Positions 45,323-56,394 of a stretch of 64,000 nucleotides of DNA are shown here, piece by piece. The DNA is from Zelopaecilomyces penicillatus (taxonomy: Eukaryota; Ascomycota; Sordariomycetes; Hypocreales; Pseudodiploosporaceae). The notes beneath the pieces were generated by a model, which saw nothing but the letters and a program-made list of their open reading frames with translations, had not been told where the DNA came from and made no database searches. Each line of letters begins with the position of its first letter. Position 1 is the stretch's first letter. The position numbers and the translations under genes were made by a program. The stretch lies in the NCBI GenBank assembly GCA_005765155.1, contig VCCP01000004.1, forward strand, positions 1,674,001 to 1,738,000, written 5' to 3'.

Positions 45323-48223
45323 ATGGCTTCCAACCCTTTCGAACCTTCTCACCTTGGCGCGAACATCTTCGATATCTACAATGACAATACCGCGGCCTTC
45401 CGAACCTCCACGCCAACTCCTCAACTGCCCAGCGGCGCTTGCAACTATGTGGATCTAACACCGGGCGGGAACGGCTCCAAATGTGGCTGTCGTCGTTTCT
45501 GGGTTCGTCAGGTTCTTGGTAGTCCAATCATAGACCAGGCCGGATGGTGCATGTGCAACCACCATGCCTGTTATCATGATGAAGGCGCCCGTGATGCCCC
45601 GCCAGCAGAAGCTCCCATGTCGGCCACCGGACAGGAGAATGAGAGACCCCGGACTGGACGTGAGCCATTAAGCCCGGTTTTGGATGTGTCCATGAAGGTT
45701 CCCCCTGCTGTTTCCGGAATGGATTATACAAGCTTTGGAGCAGCCGCTCAATTGTCATTTATACACAAGACCGTCGAGGAGACTGATCACCGTTCTGGTA
45801 CTGTTGCGAGTCCATACCCAACTGGTTCTCTGCCAGATACTCTCGCGTGGTGCGACATTATACAGTCTCAGGGGCAGATTGCTGGATTACCCCCAATACC
45901 TCCTCAATGCCTTATGCCATCCCAAACCGCGTCTTCAGTCTCTTCGATTCAAACCAAATACCTCCGTCCGTTTTCTGGAAAAGGATTGCAGACACTAAGT
46001 AGTGCAACTGCGGTCAAGATGGCATTTTCTTCTGAACATACAAAAGCTTTACCACCTACGTGCACCTCGCAGCAAGACCCTACCGGCGTTGATGGATCAT
46101 TCGTTATTGTTAGTGCCGACGAAGGTGCAGCAAATGACCGAAATGGGACATCCACTACTCAGCCCGAGCCTAGGGTTTCGACAACAGCGTCGCTTCCTCG
46201 TGCAGAGTTTAAAAACCTCACCGATACTGTTGGCGCTCACGCACAAAGACTTGACAGGCTGGAAACCGTGTCGTTTTCTGCTGCTGCCCATGACGAATGC
46301 CAGGACAAGCATGATCATCTAGACCTTCGCGTTACTGAGCTAGAGAGCAGGGTTGAGGAGGTGGAAAGAATGGCCATTGACAATGATGTGCCTAGCATCC
46401 GTCGTGGCGATCAGAATGACGACGCTGCTACGCAAAGCGTGGTCTCTGTTTCCACAAGCGTCACCAGCCGCCCAACTCACTCGCAAGAAATGTACAGCCA
46501 GCTCCACTCTCTCCAAGCACAGGTCACCCATCTTCAGTCCGCCATGCCCTCTCATAACCATCCTCGGGAAGTAGAGGTTGTGTTTCTACCATTTCCTCTC
46601 AAGAGAGTTTGGCATGATATACACCAGTTCAAAGCCGACCCAACCACCAGCACTGTTGATGATTGGACACAGTTACCCAATACACATAGCTCGGCGACCA
46701 TGCGTGCTCAGTCCCCCTTTCTTGGAGATTGGGTACCACCGGAACATGACGCGGAGTGGTTACTACCTAGAGCTTGTAGCGATAAGAGCATCATCGACAA
46801 GCGACTGCGAAGTCGTGGCTTGATAAAGAAATTATCTATCCATGGGTCTGATGCAAGGAGCATCCAGGTGGCCATGAATAACGCCTTTGGTGATGTCTTT
46901 CGAGAGATGCAAATTCTTTCCAGGCCTCATGGTACCAACCCGCGGATTCCCAAATTCTATGGGCTACAGTCGGCTTGGGTACCTCTTCGAAAATTACACA
47001 AAGACTCTCGGCTGCGATTCTTGAATCGTGATGAAATGCTGACGCCTACGTTGTGGACTATGCAGTTTCTGGATTCTATCATGATGAAGTCGGCCGAACC
47101 TAGGTTGTTCGTCACCCATCCTGATGCCTATCTCCAGGACTATTATGCCTATGAAACTGGGTGGAACTGGCAGAAACTGAGAGAGACAAGCCGTGTGTAT
47201 CCCGATCTCACCGAATCACGGGAGGTTCCGGAGGCAGACGCCTTGGAAGAATACTGGGTGTGGAATGAACAACTTGATGATATCCCAGGCACGTGCAAGC
47301 AGCGTGTTTCATTGTCACCGCAACAAGCAGGTCTCTCTAGTCTACATACATGGTCAAGATCGGTCAGCCCAGTTGTAGGCCGAGGTCAGACTCCCTTGCT
47401 CACGAGCTACAAGGACCTTAAGCCACCCCACATTCGGACTTCATCGGTGCCTATCGTGCCAGCTGCTCGCCAATCTCCAGCAACAGTGAGTGCATATACA
47501 AAACGGCGAGCAGTATCCTATGGCCAAAGTCGTCGATCGTCACCGAGCGTCCGTCCCACGTCGCAGGCGGGCATTATAAAGAGACGGCGCACTCGATCAC
47601 CCTGCCACCCAGTCTTCACCCCAAGATGGACTGCATCACCAAGTCCTATGCCTCTGGGTCTCAGCGAACGCCAAGGCGCCCGAGGCACAACGCCTTTTGC
47701 CTACGCTACTCCCTACAGCAATGCACCGCTACAGGAAATCCGGACTATGCGTAGCAGCAGCTTGCTACGAAATGAACCTGAGCAACCCTTAGATAATGGC
47801 GTTGAACATGACGCTGATTATGACATGTACATTTATGAGAGCGACTCACATGGGTCATATGGTAGTGGCAGCTATGATGAAGGGGGTGATGATGATGATG
47901 ATGCAAGCATTGCAAGTGCGCAAATTGTGACTCACATTGAGCCGACCTCTCAACATGAGCATGAGTCACAATCTTGGCCACTGCCTGAGGACGAACCCTG
48001 GCCAGGCATTGAGGATCGGGACCGCCACCAGCGCTCTGATGGGGAAAATATTGATCCTCATCAAATGAGTCAAGAGAGCGAAGCCGAAGCCAGCAGCCAA
48101 CCCTCGGAGTATCCAAGCACTCAGCGTGCATGGCCAGAGGACCGTGCCAGCTCAGCGGTCGACTTTCGCATCCATGAAGATGATGATGACAACGATGAAG
48201 ATCATGGGTCCAAGATCATGTAA
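45323..48223 (+). CDS. Large protein with N-terminal Cys/His cluster, function unknown
   Basis: Single exon, 966 residues. Near the N-terminus a Cys/His cluster (Cys40, Cys54, Cys56, Cys76, Cys78, His80, His81, Cys83, His85; segments CGCRRFW and WCMCNHHACYHD) looks like a small zinc-binding module that I cannot assign to a named family. A coiled coil follows at about residues 295-350 (the acidic heptads around LDLRVTELESRVEEVERMA). A globular block at about 420-650 is Trp-rich (WVPPEHDAEWLLPRACSDKS, FYGLQSAWVPLRKLHKDSRL, TLWTMQFLDSIMMKSA, YETGWNWQKLRE). The C-terminal 300 residues are disordered with SP motifs and two acidic runs. Basic Arg-rich stretches could target the nucleus. A chromatin or spindle role is possible but unsupported. 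Confidence 0.7.
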   Translation: MASNPFEPSHLGANIFDIYNDNTAAFRTSTPTPQLPSGACNYVDLTPGGNGSKCGCRRFWVRQVLGSPIIDQAGWCMCNHHACYHDEGARDAPPAEAPMSATGQENERPRTGREPLSPVLDVSMKVPPAVSGMDYTSFGAAAQLSFIHKTVEETDHRSGTVASPYPTGSLPDTLAWCDIIQSQGQIAGLPPIPPQCLMPSQTASSVSSIQTKYLRPFSGKGLQTLSSATAVKMAFSSEHTKALPPTCTSQQDPTGVDGSFVIVSADEGAANDRNGTSTTQPEPRVSTTASLPRAEFKNLTDTVGAHAQRLDRLETVSFSAAAHDECQDKHDHLDLRVTELESRVEEVERMAIDNDVPSIRRGDQNDDAATQSVVSVSTSVTSRPTHSQEMYSQLHSLQAQVTHLQSAMPSHNHPREVEVVFLPFPLKRVWHDIHQFKADPTTSTVDDWTQLPNTHSSATMRAQSPFLGDWVPPEHDAEWLLPRACSDKSIIDKRLRSRGLIKKLSIHGSDARSIQVAMNNAFGDVFREMQILSRPHGTNPRIPKFYGLQSAWVPLRKLHKDSRLRFLNRDEMLTPTLWTMQFLDSIMMKSAEPRLFVTHPDAYLQDYYAYETGWNWQKLRETSRVYPDLTESREVPEADALEEYWVWNEQLDDIPGTCKQRVSLSPQQAGLSSLHTWSRSVSPVVGRGQTPLLTSYKDLKPPHIRTSSVPIVPAARQSPATVSAYTKRRAVSYGQSRRSSPSVRPTSQAGIIKRRRTRSPCHPVFTPRWTASPSPMPLGLSERQGARGTTPFAYATPYSNAPLQEIRTMRSSSLLRNEPEQPLDNGVEHDADYDMYIYESDSHGSYGSGSYDEGGDDDDDASIASAQIVTHIEPTSQHEHESQSWPLPEDEPWPGIEDRDRHQRSDGENIDPHQMSQESEAEASSQPSEYPSTQRAWPEDRASSAVDFRIHEDDDDNDEDHGSKIM

Positions 48224-49623
48224 ACGATTTTATCCAGTACAACTTGATGGGTTGTTGGAGTACGATGAACGAATATGTCCTTGATAAGGATATCAAATTG
48301 GATAAACATGAATCGACTATTTGGAAAGACGCCTGGTCATGAACCTTGGTTCTCGCTGGCGTCTTTACTATATATATAGGTGTTGCGAGGTAATGGTGTA
48401 CATATTTGGGTTGTGGTTGGCGTTACTGGCGCTACTGGCGCGAAGAGGAAGACTCTGGTTCATATCAACGGCATTGAAGGCATGTTTCATAAGCGGGTAT
48501 TTTATGTTAGGGGGTTCAAGATTTTACTTGACCATGGATTTTGAAGATGTTAGAGCTTTTTGTTTTGAGGATCTTGTTGCTTATTGTACAAGGCACGCAT
48601 GTATGCGCACCATGGTTACGAACGAGCATGCGCACAAATACTACTCCACAATGTTACTACACACCACTTTGAACACACCTCACCTGACATATACACGCAC
48701 TTGACAGTTTATCTTTCTTCACTTTTAGATGTGACACGGTCACTCATTCACAGCCACTGTGAACATTGGCTCATTATATACTCTATGAGAAGTAACTTGT
48801 AATCTTTCAGAAGACCAACATGCAATCAAACTGATCACGAATGTTCATTTTCATCATTCCATGGTAAGTCGAGGGATTACTCCTAAGGATTATGTATTCA
48901 TCCACTCCCACCTTTCTCTCATCAACGGTTTAATATCTAGCAGGAATAATTTTGTTAGAAAAAGATATATCAGTATTCAAAGACTTTGCCGCTTATCTGC
49001 AGGGGCGGTGTAAATAGAAAAGGCTCGAAGCCAATTTCTCGTCCCTCATGCAGTTCTTTCTATCTCTATGTACTGCGTGACAATCGCAGCAGTGGTATCA
49101 TGAGACCTGTAAATACCCAAACAAGCCACCAGTAAAGAGTAGTAGCCATGAAAGGGAAAGGGGGGGACACAAGCCAAAAGGAAAACACATTATGTTGTAG
49201 TAAAAACGCCATTGTAACCAATGTCCTTTCTAATTCCCACGCAGTTCTTTTGTCCAAGAGTATCTCTCGCTATATAAACAGCCGCCGCGCCCCCCTTTCC
49301 CAACGTGCGTGTTTTTGTCGGGGCAGTCTCCGTCTTTAACGGTCAATGACCGGTAATGTCTAGTTCCACTTGGTAATCATACTTCTAGGGTATAGAACCT
49401 CGCATAAGTTTCATGTAAAACAAAAAAAGAAAACCGAGACAAAAAGCCAAGCGTGAGTGATGAATGCTATAAAGTGCATGAAAATGAGGGTATAGGTATA
49501 TAAACCATGCTTTGCGTTGCTGTTGATGCCGCTAATGCTGTATGAAAATTTCAATGTTTTGTTTTTTATTTTCCTTCTTTGTTATCCATCCTTGGCCGAA
49601 TTCAAATAAAAAATGATTCGCTA
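48224..49623. other. Convergent 3' region
   Basis: 1.4 kb between convergent stops. AT-rich and without coding support. Likely both 3' UTRs. Confidence 0.5.
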
Positions 49624-51231
49624 TCAGTACCAAGTGCCTTTTGGGTCGACCTCATATAGAATGCGACACCTTCTCCTCTGGCACATTTTGGCACGTTCAA
49701 GGTGCTTGAACTTTGGACCGCTGGGGCCTGTGACGTAGTGATATTGTCCAAAAATGCGCCACTGTCGCGGGTCGGCGAGTGAATAGAGCTCGTCGCCCCA
49801 GCGGCCGCGGAAATGAAACCACGATGTCGGGGCCTTGGGGTTACTGACGGCAGGTGTGAGTGTATGGGGGTCGTTGACAAGCTTGCTTTGGTACTTATAG
49901 CCCTCAAACTGTCTGGTGTCCCGTGGGTTTTCACGCGCGTAGTTGTAGTGATAGGCGTATTTGTTCAGAGCAGGATCCCAGAGCGGACCCCTATCGGTGA
50001 CGTCTTTGAGGAGACCAAAAGGCAAGACATAGGGGTGTTTGCCTGGAAGAGCATACATGGCGTGAGAGCCAACCGCAGAATAAAGTACTGGGCGATCATT
50101 ACGCTTCTCAACAGCTTCCCAAGCATACGCTTGGCCACCTTCGTGTTCTGAAAAGAATATACCCCGTGGCACACCGTGCTCGAAGCGCACCATGCAATGC
50201 TCCCAATCTCCTATATGATTCCCGAAACGAAGCCCAAGCACGGTCTGACCAAGATTGTACGAGTAGAAGAAGAACCAGAAGGCATCGACGATCCCGGAGC
50301 CCTTGTCAACAATAACAAGAATAGCGGGGGCCTTGGAGTAACCATCGGCGTTAGGCTTGTGGCCGCGGGAGACGAGATCTCGTTTGGCGGAGCCGGGCCG
50401 AGACGAAGACGGGCGGTTACGGGACCGGGGGTCAGAGATTCGATGGAGAGGATGCTTCTTGTCCACATCATACCATGTGGTCGGCTCCTTGTGCTCATGC
50501 GGGCCGGTTTGGTGGCCAGGCGGCGGTGAAACATCGCCTCCGTCCTCGTTGAAGGGTTTTGGTTTGTTGCCATGGCTATGGAGCCAGCTAGGTCGTGACT
50601 CAACATTGTCATCACTATGAAGCACAACCCAGCCGTCATACTCGTTAAGACGCTGGAGATTGCCTAAGTTCCATTTTTCTGTTGTATTGACAAGCTCGCG
50701 GTCCACCGTGACAGTCATGTGTTCAACGTGGTCTCGTATATCGGAGGGCCAGAATTCTTCGCCCGAGTAGAGATGGACAAGCGGTGCGTGCTTGAGCACG
50801 TAATCGGGAATATCTTTCAGGATCTTGCGGCGCTCCGCTGGGTTCCTCTTCTTGTGTGCTCTTTCTTGATTGGCCGAACCACTGCCCCGACCTGGACCAG
50901 CCTCGTTTGCTTCCTCCCAAGACCGGCGCTTCAATTCGCCATCAGGACCGCCTGGAAGCTGATCATCATCCGAATTATCAGGTGAATCGGGATGAGGGTG
51001 TGCACCACGGATGGCTGGATCTCTCCTCAAATGGTGCAGGCCACATAGGCTGATCCATCTACAGGCCTGTCGATCCAAGAAATAAGGGCTGCTGCTGACC
51101 CAGAGGCGGTCGCGAACCTTCTTTTGGGGGCTATGTCTCGTGGGGTCCAGAGCGCCTGGGACGAACCAGGCTGCCAGGCTGAATATCAGCAGCACCGCCA
51201 GGACAAAGCTGCATCGCCGCAGCCAGACCAT
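49624..51231 (-). CDS. VPS62: Vps62-like (DUF946) protein
   Basis: Single exon, 535 residues from the ATG at 51231. The frame is open to 51513, but the upstream part looks like leader; this start gives a proper N-terminal signal anchor (VLAVLLIFSLAAWFVPGAL). The conserved part covers about 145-530: YVLKHAPLVHLYSGEEFWPSD, DGWVVLHSDDNVESRPSWLH, AILVIVDKGSGIVDAFWFFF, NHIGDWEHCMVRFEHGVPRG and YSAVGSHAMYALPGKHPYVL, in the order of the Vps62/DUF946 family. Yeast Vps62 mutants have weak vacuolar sorting defects; the biochemical role is unknown. The protein may be secreted or luminal. The gene converges with the 966-residue gene. Confidence 0.88.
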   Translation of the reverse strand: MVWLRRCSFVLAVLLIFSLAAWFVPGALDPTRHSPQKKVRDRLWVSSSPYFLDRQACRWISLCGLHHLRRDPAIRGAHPHPDSPDNSDDDQLPGGPDGELKRRSWEEANEAGPGRGSGSANQERAHKKRNPAERRKILKDIPDYVLKHAPLVHLYSGEEFWPSDIRDHVEHMTVTVDRELVNTTEKWNLGNLQRLNEYDGWVVLHSDDNVESRPSWLHSHGNKPKPFNEDGGDVSPPPGHQTGPHEHKEPTTWYDVDKKHPLHRISDPRSRNRPSSSRPGSAKRDLVSRGHKPNADGYSKAPAILVIVDKGSGIVDAFWFFFYSYNLGQTVLGLRFGNHIGDWEHCMVRFEHGVPRGIFFSEHEGGQAYAWEAVEKRNDRPVLYSAVGSHAMYALPGKHPYVLPFGLLKDVTDRGPLWDPALNKYAYHYNYARENPRDTRQFEGYKYQSKLVNDPHTLTPAVSNPKAPTSWFHFRGRWGDELYSLADPRQWRIFGQYHYVTGPSGPKFKHLERAKMCQRRRCRILYEVDPKGTWY

Positions 51232-52329
51232 GGCACTGGTTGTAAAGGCGGAGGGCGAAGATGTGTCGAATGTGAATGTAACGATCGAGAGTATGGGCGG
51301 TGGAAGTCGTCTATGTACTGATAAGGCGGGCAGTCGTCTGAGAAGCCGTGTCGGCGATAGTTGATATAATTGTCTCTTGTAAAGGTAGAATATCGATTCA
51401 TACAGAGCTGGATTCAGGGTTGTCCACTCTGGCGATGATAGATTCGAGGGTGAGCAGGCTGAGTTCGCCTCCGGAAGCGACGGAAGTGTTGATCCAAGAG
51501 ATTGTGGAAACAAGAGTGACGGATGGAGAAGGAAGGATGAATGGATAGACCAGCTATGAAAGCATCACGGAGGAAGAGAGAGAAACGACGATGGCGCCCC
51601 GGGCGACATGTCGAGAAGGAGGAGGGAGTGAGGATAAATAAGAAGGCAGCTGGATAGAACAGAGGATGGGGAGGATGGAGAATTGGATAAGACAATGCAT
51701 CGGAGTGTGGAGTGGTGTGTGGAGTGGTGGGCAAACGGGCGACGTCGGTGACTTGTCGGTCAGTGTACAGGCTGTCTGGACCCTACAGGTAGTGCTACTG
51801 CACAGCTGCTGCAGCCGAGCAGGGACAGCGCTGGGGGCGGCACAGGGGGGCGGCACGGGGGATACCAACTCAACTGGGCAGCACCCCTACCAGGCACTAC
51901 CAGGACTACAAGGCTCTACAAGGACCCCATGTGGTCCCGGCACCGGGGCGCCAGCACGACTATGGACAGGTGGTGCCTAGCGGCACCGCTGTAGAGCATG
52001 TGGGTGCTAGTGCTGCAGAGAGCGTCTAGTGAGCGTCCACGGGCATTCGTGGCCACTGATCTAAGGTAGGTACCTATTTTAGTCGGCCGTCTGCTGTGGA
52101 ACTGTGATGCAACATTCCATGATATGTACTAAAGTGGTTGGTATGACTTCTCCTTAACCCGAATAGTCTAATAAGAATGATTTCTCTATTATTACAAGGT
52201 AAACACAGTAGTTTGGTTCATTAGGTAATTTGTAGAATTACTTACACGGATATCTAGATTTATATCGAAATTCTTAAATGAAATCTCTTGGAGCGGCCGA
52301 CGTTGTTAAAGTGATATTGTTCAAAGTAC
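51232..52329 (-). promoter_or_regulatory. Promoter and leader of VPS62-like gene
   Basis: About 1.1 kb. The 450 bp next to 51231 are purine-rich on the plus strand, so pyrimidine-rich in the transcript. The composition changes near 52060 to AT-rich sequence that continues into the F-box-like gene's 3' region. A GGTAGGTACC word lies at about 52065-52074. Confidence 0.5.
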
Positions 52330-53883
52330 CTAAAACAAAACACCAAGTGTAATAGTATTCCAACTGTGAAGAGGACCTCCTGCCGCCGGGGGTTGTCCAG
52401 CGACCAAGGCCCAATACCTATCGGATCGGCTCCAGAGAAAGCCATACATCTTTGAACGCCACGTGTAGTCATGCCGACTACGCACCGCAAAGGCCCATGC
52501 CCAGATGTTCTGTTCACGATACATATCTGGCTCTACAGGCGCTCTCCCCCAAGCCAGATATTGTGTTTGTATACCACCAACGGTTTGCGTCCTTGGCATA
52601 TAGCCGCCGCCATCCAAGTCCATCGTGGCAATCCGGCGATGATCCCAGCCATTCAATCGCTCGCGACTGATGAATCTCCTCGGCAACATAGCCCTCTGAC
52701 CTCGTTCCAATTGTCTACGCAGCTTCCGAGTATGACTCTCCGGGGCAACCTTCAAATACATATGCAAATGATCCATTGTGGCAAGAATGAAGCTAAGACA
52801 TGACTTGTACGAGTTCCTCCAGGATTCATGATGGGCTGAGCTTTTGTGCCATCGCTCTCTGAAATCGTCATAGTCTTCAAACTCGTAAGTGCCTTTCTCG
52901 ACAACTCGTATGATGTGTTGATCATGTAGCTGCTCGCTATACCCCCAGGATGCTATGGTGAAGGCCTCGTGGCCCCAATAATAAGAAATTTTCGTTTGGC
53001 CATTGATCTCATGCGATCTGGTGAATGAGCTGCTCGTTCTTTTCGGATCTCGATCAAACATGACCTGGGCGAATCGCCAGGTCGGATGGAATTTAAAGCA
53101 CACCATGATGGCTTCGTAGAAATAGGGGGACCATTCGCGCCGTTCAAAGTGTTTTCTCTGATCCCGTTCAAAGAAGCTAAGGACCGAAGATCGCAGCCGG
53201 CGTTTCATGGGCATAAGCATACTCATTCGATTCTCCCAGAATGGCCGACTTGGGCCTGCCCCAGTCCCAGCCCAGGGATCGCAGAAGCGCATGTGTACGG
53301 TTCGTCTTGACTGCATCTGTATCGAATTCAGAATAGTGCAGATATTAGGTATTTTGGCCAGCAACACATGGAAAGAAGCTAAGTAATACCCTTTCTTTGG
53401 AGCATGAAACTCGATTGTGATGTTTCGTGGGTGACAATATCGCAAAGCCAGAGCCAAACTCGAATCCACATGGCGAACCGACCAGACCGGTCCATATCTG
53501 CCGTGTTTACCAGCGACGGAGAACTTGAGCCATGAGCCAAATGCGCAATCGGAATCAACAATGATTTTGAGTGACTCAATTTCGACCCCAGGGCCGCATG
53601 TACAGGGGTTGAATTTATTACACTTGCACTTGCACCACAAGCCGCTGCCTGGGATGCGAAACAAGATATCTGCCCGGGTATACCTGCTGGTCTGGAGCAG
53701 GCTTTGGAAATCATCTATTTTGCCCAACTCATTCCAAATCATGTGCCTAAGCTCTGGCGGAAGACGCTCGAGGTTACTGTTAGGCGGCGTGTTTGCCTGT
53801 CTTTTCTTTTCTCTTCTTTTCCTTTCTAACTGACAGAGAAATTGAGAGGATGCAATGGGTTTCATGATAAATAGTGGTTTCAT
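52330..53883 (-). CDS. F-box-like protein, function unknown
   Basis: Single exon, 517 residues if the ATG at 53883 is used. Other in-frame ATGs lie at 53985 and 53865; the earlier frame codes a hydrophobic run that I read as leader. Residues about 38-75 (LERLPPELRHMIWNELG) fit the N-terminal part of a fungal F-box. A cysteine cluster follows (CKCKCNKFNPCTC, about residues 84-96), an unusual feature that could bind metal. The rest is aromatic- and Arg-rich with no recognisable repeat type. If it is a true F-box protein it would be a substrate adaptor for an SCF ubiquitin ligase; this is inference. It lies in an AT-rich, gene-poor island and may be lineage-specific. Confidence 0.62.
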   Translation of the reverse strand: MKPLFIMKPIASSQFLCQLERKRREKKRQANTPPNSNLERLPPELRHMIWNELGKIDDFQSLLQTSRYTRADILFRIPGSGLWCKCKCNKFNPCTCGPGVEIESLKIIVDSDCAFGSWLKFSVAGKHGRYGPVWSVRHVDSSLALALRYCHPRNITIEFHAPKKGYYLASFHVLLAKIPNICTILNSIQMQSRRTVHMRFCDPWAGTGAGPSRPFWENRMSMLMPMKRRLRSSVLSFFERDQRKHFERREWSPYFYEAIMVCFKFHPTWRFAQVMFDRDPKRTSSSFTRSHEINGQTKISYYWGHEAFTIASWGYSEQLHDQHIIRVVEKGTYEFEDYDDFRERWHKSSAHHESWRNSYKSCLSFILATMDHLHMYLKVAPESHTRKLRRQLERGQRAMLPRRFISRERLNGWDHRRIATMDLDGGGYMPRTQTVGGIQTQYLAWGRAPVEPDMYREQNIWAWAFAVRSRHDYTWRSKMYGFLWSRSDRYWALVAGQPPAAGGPLHSWNTITLGVLF

Positions 53884-54818
53884 AGTGAATGATTGTTTCA
53901 AAGAAAGAAGAACGAGATTTAGTAAACTTGTACAAAAAAAGAAAAACGAGAGCGTTTGACATCTCAGGTGGATATATATACACATCAAATAAAGCCAATA
54001 GGGTTTTTGCAAAGCTAAAGGTTTTACCTTTTTAACGTTGTTTATTGCATTAGAGCCAAGCCTGTAAACCGATTTTTTTCTTTAATTATACCATATGCTG
54101 TGTAAGATTCCTCCAGCGCAACGGCAAATGCTCCAAACTTGTTCAAAAGAATACCTAGGTATCTGAGTATAGCTTCATAAAACCAACTGTAGTCATTCGA
54201 GGGTTGGGCCAAAAGGGGGCGTGGTGTATGCATGCAGCGGGGTGCCAGGAATTCTTCAATCCGGGCTGGTGGGCAGATTCATACTGCAGCCACACCTCTC
54301 CTAGGCACTCTCACACCCTGCCCTCCATAAGAGGCATAAATGCCATTGCAGAACCAAACCGGTAACAAGAATACGATAGAGTACAGCTGGGATGTAGGCT
54401 GTGAAGAGAAAAGGAGAGAGAAAAAGTGCCACATTTGTAAATGTACCTTTGCAAGGGACAAGGCAGTTGCACACGGTACACCTACATAAGATACATCACG
54501 AGATTCTCGTGCTTTGTCTGGGCTGACTACAGATATTTAGAGCTTACAATCCCGCCTTCAACCCACCCACCCACTTACTTACCTATGTAGGTAGGTCAGT
54601 AGATATTACTACTGACAGACAAGCATGGTGGGATGCATCAGGCACGGTTCATGACCGCTCTTTTGCCCAAGCCGCACACAGAAAAGGGCCGGCCTTCTCC
54701 TCAACCAGCCCACGTGCAGCGCCCTGTTGAGTGTATCTCCAACACTCGAGGTGCTGCGTGATGCATCCGTACCTCGCAGTGGGCGCTTTCTAGATTTCTA
54801 TTAATCTAAATAGATATA

Positions 54819-54852
<34 letters not shown>

Positions 54853-56394
54853 CGGCGCGCAACAGCCTTTTGCACAGTATGCTTGAGATGGATGGCACAT
54901 GACAGTTCAGAAATACACATCCAGTCCAACGTCGTGTGTATCGAGGCATGTTTGTGCGTTTCGTAGGTAGTTGAACAGAGAACACGCTCGCATCGTGATC
55001 AAGGTGTCATGTCTTTTCCATCTCTCAGGTGCGTACGTCACCCTGGCGTCGGTTGGCGGAACTGCGACGTAAGCCACTCAGCCACCGTGAAGCCTAATAC
55101 GCACACCGAAATGCGCCAATTCTCTACCATACGAAGATGCGCATTCTCCGGCTGTAGTTTTGACACTCCGCGTAAGGGTACTAAGTAACAGGCCGTTGGG
55201 AACTCAGAGGTATTTTTATTAAGTCATGGTTGATTTGCAGTGAGCTTTGAATTGGAGAAAGCTATTACCCATGGCTTTCGTATTCGTATGTCAGCATGAA
55301 GTTCATCGCTATTCTTTGAACGTCGGCCGGATTTGGGCTGTTCTTGCCCTGTTAGAGCTTTTAGTTACCGACAGCATGAGGCCCTTAACAGACAGGTAAC
55401 TCTTACCCAGAAACCTCTTGACTCGCCACATCCATCGCCAAAACGAGTTTCCTTTTCTTCGCTGCCTTCACCTTTCCTTCAGCCTCGCCCAGAGCTATGA
55501 TCTACTCAACCGGGAAATCGTATGATGAAGGATCGATGTCTTTCTAGATATAATCTAGCGTGATATTTAACACTTTCTACATCATCCAAATGCAGAGCCT
55601 CAGTTTAGGAAGGGGAGAACAGGTTCGTTGGTCTGGCCTGCCTCGAGCAGCATCAGTTTTATCCCAGTGATATATGTTGACAGTATTGTTTAGTATACCA
55701 TTCCGGTAAATAGCGAGTATATTATACACTCCATACATTAGGCAGGTAGTATAAGCAATTGTACCTAGACAAAAAGGTAAAAATCTACACCGCTGGTATT
55801 ACACCTGTAAAGTATAAGAGCCTAGATAACTCATTTGAATAGATTCTAACGAGGTCCTGGCTGTGTTTTTATTTCCCACACCTGTTGCTAGTATTAAAGT
55901 AGTACCTCTTCGTACTCTACGTCTTATAATGGTGAAGAGGCTTGATGCCATTCCTGTCATCATAAGGATGGAGACAATGTAAACCAACCACCTTCATCTT
56001 GATAGAATCATTTGCAACAGTCTCGGGGCGACCAAACAGTATTAATAGATCCCTGGCGAATCTTGGGATCTGCAAGGCAAACCGGCATGCTTCATCAACG
56101 TGGTGTGATAGCCCCTTGCATTACAAGAGAGACCAATAAGACTGTCAATAATCTAATTCAACATTATAATCTGCAGCTACTGATTAATCTTTTACAACAC
56201 AGTTATTTAGTTTCCTCTAAAAATGGGTCTCTCTTGCTCAGGATTATTTAGAGATATTATCTCTACCCAAAGGTCAAAATTTAGTCATAAGTTGAGGAGC
56301 AATCGCATAGCTGGCTCAGTGAGAGATTGCCACTTATTAACCGCAACCACCAAAAAACTGCGTGGTGAAAAGTAAAGCTCGCTTGGCTTCATCT
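53884..56394. other. 2.5 kb AT-rich gene-poor island
   Basis: Holds the upstream region of the F-box-like gene. An A29 tract lies at 54824-54852. The stretch 55480-56330 is markedly AT-rich with many TA steps and stop codons in all frames, which could reflect a decayed mobile element altered by repeat-induced point mutation. TACCTAGGTA-type words lie at 54152-54161 and 54579-54596. No inverted terminal repeats were found by eye. Confidence 0.5.
54824..54852. repeat. A29 homopolymer
   Basis: Twenty-nine adenines follow an AT-rich segment (54790-54823). The change to GC-rich sequence right after the run is sharp. Confidence 0.95.

Noticed and set aside
56012..56251. 79-codon plus-strand frame in the AT-rich island as a transposase remnant
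   Set aside because: No transposase motif could be recognised. Only the composition argues for a decayed element.
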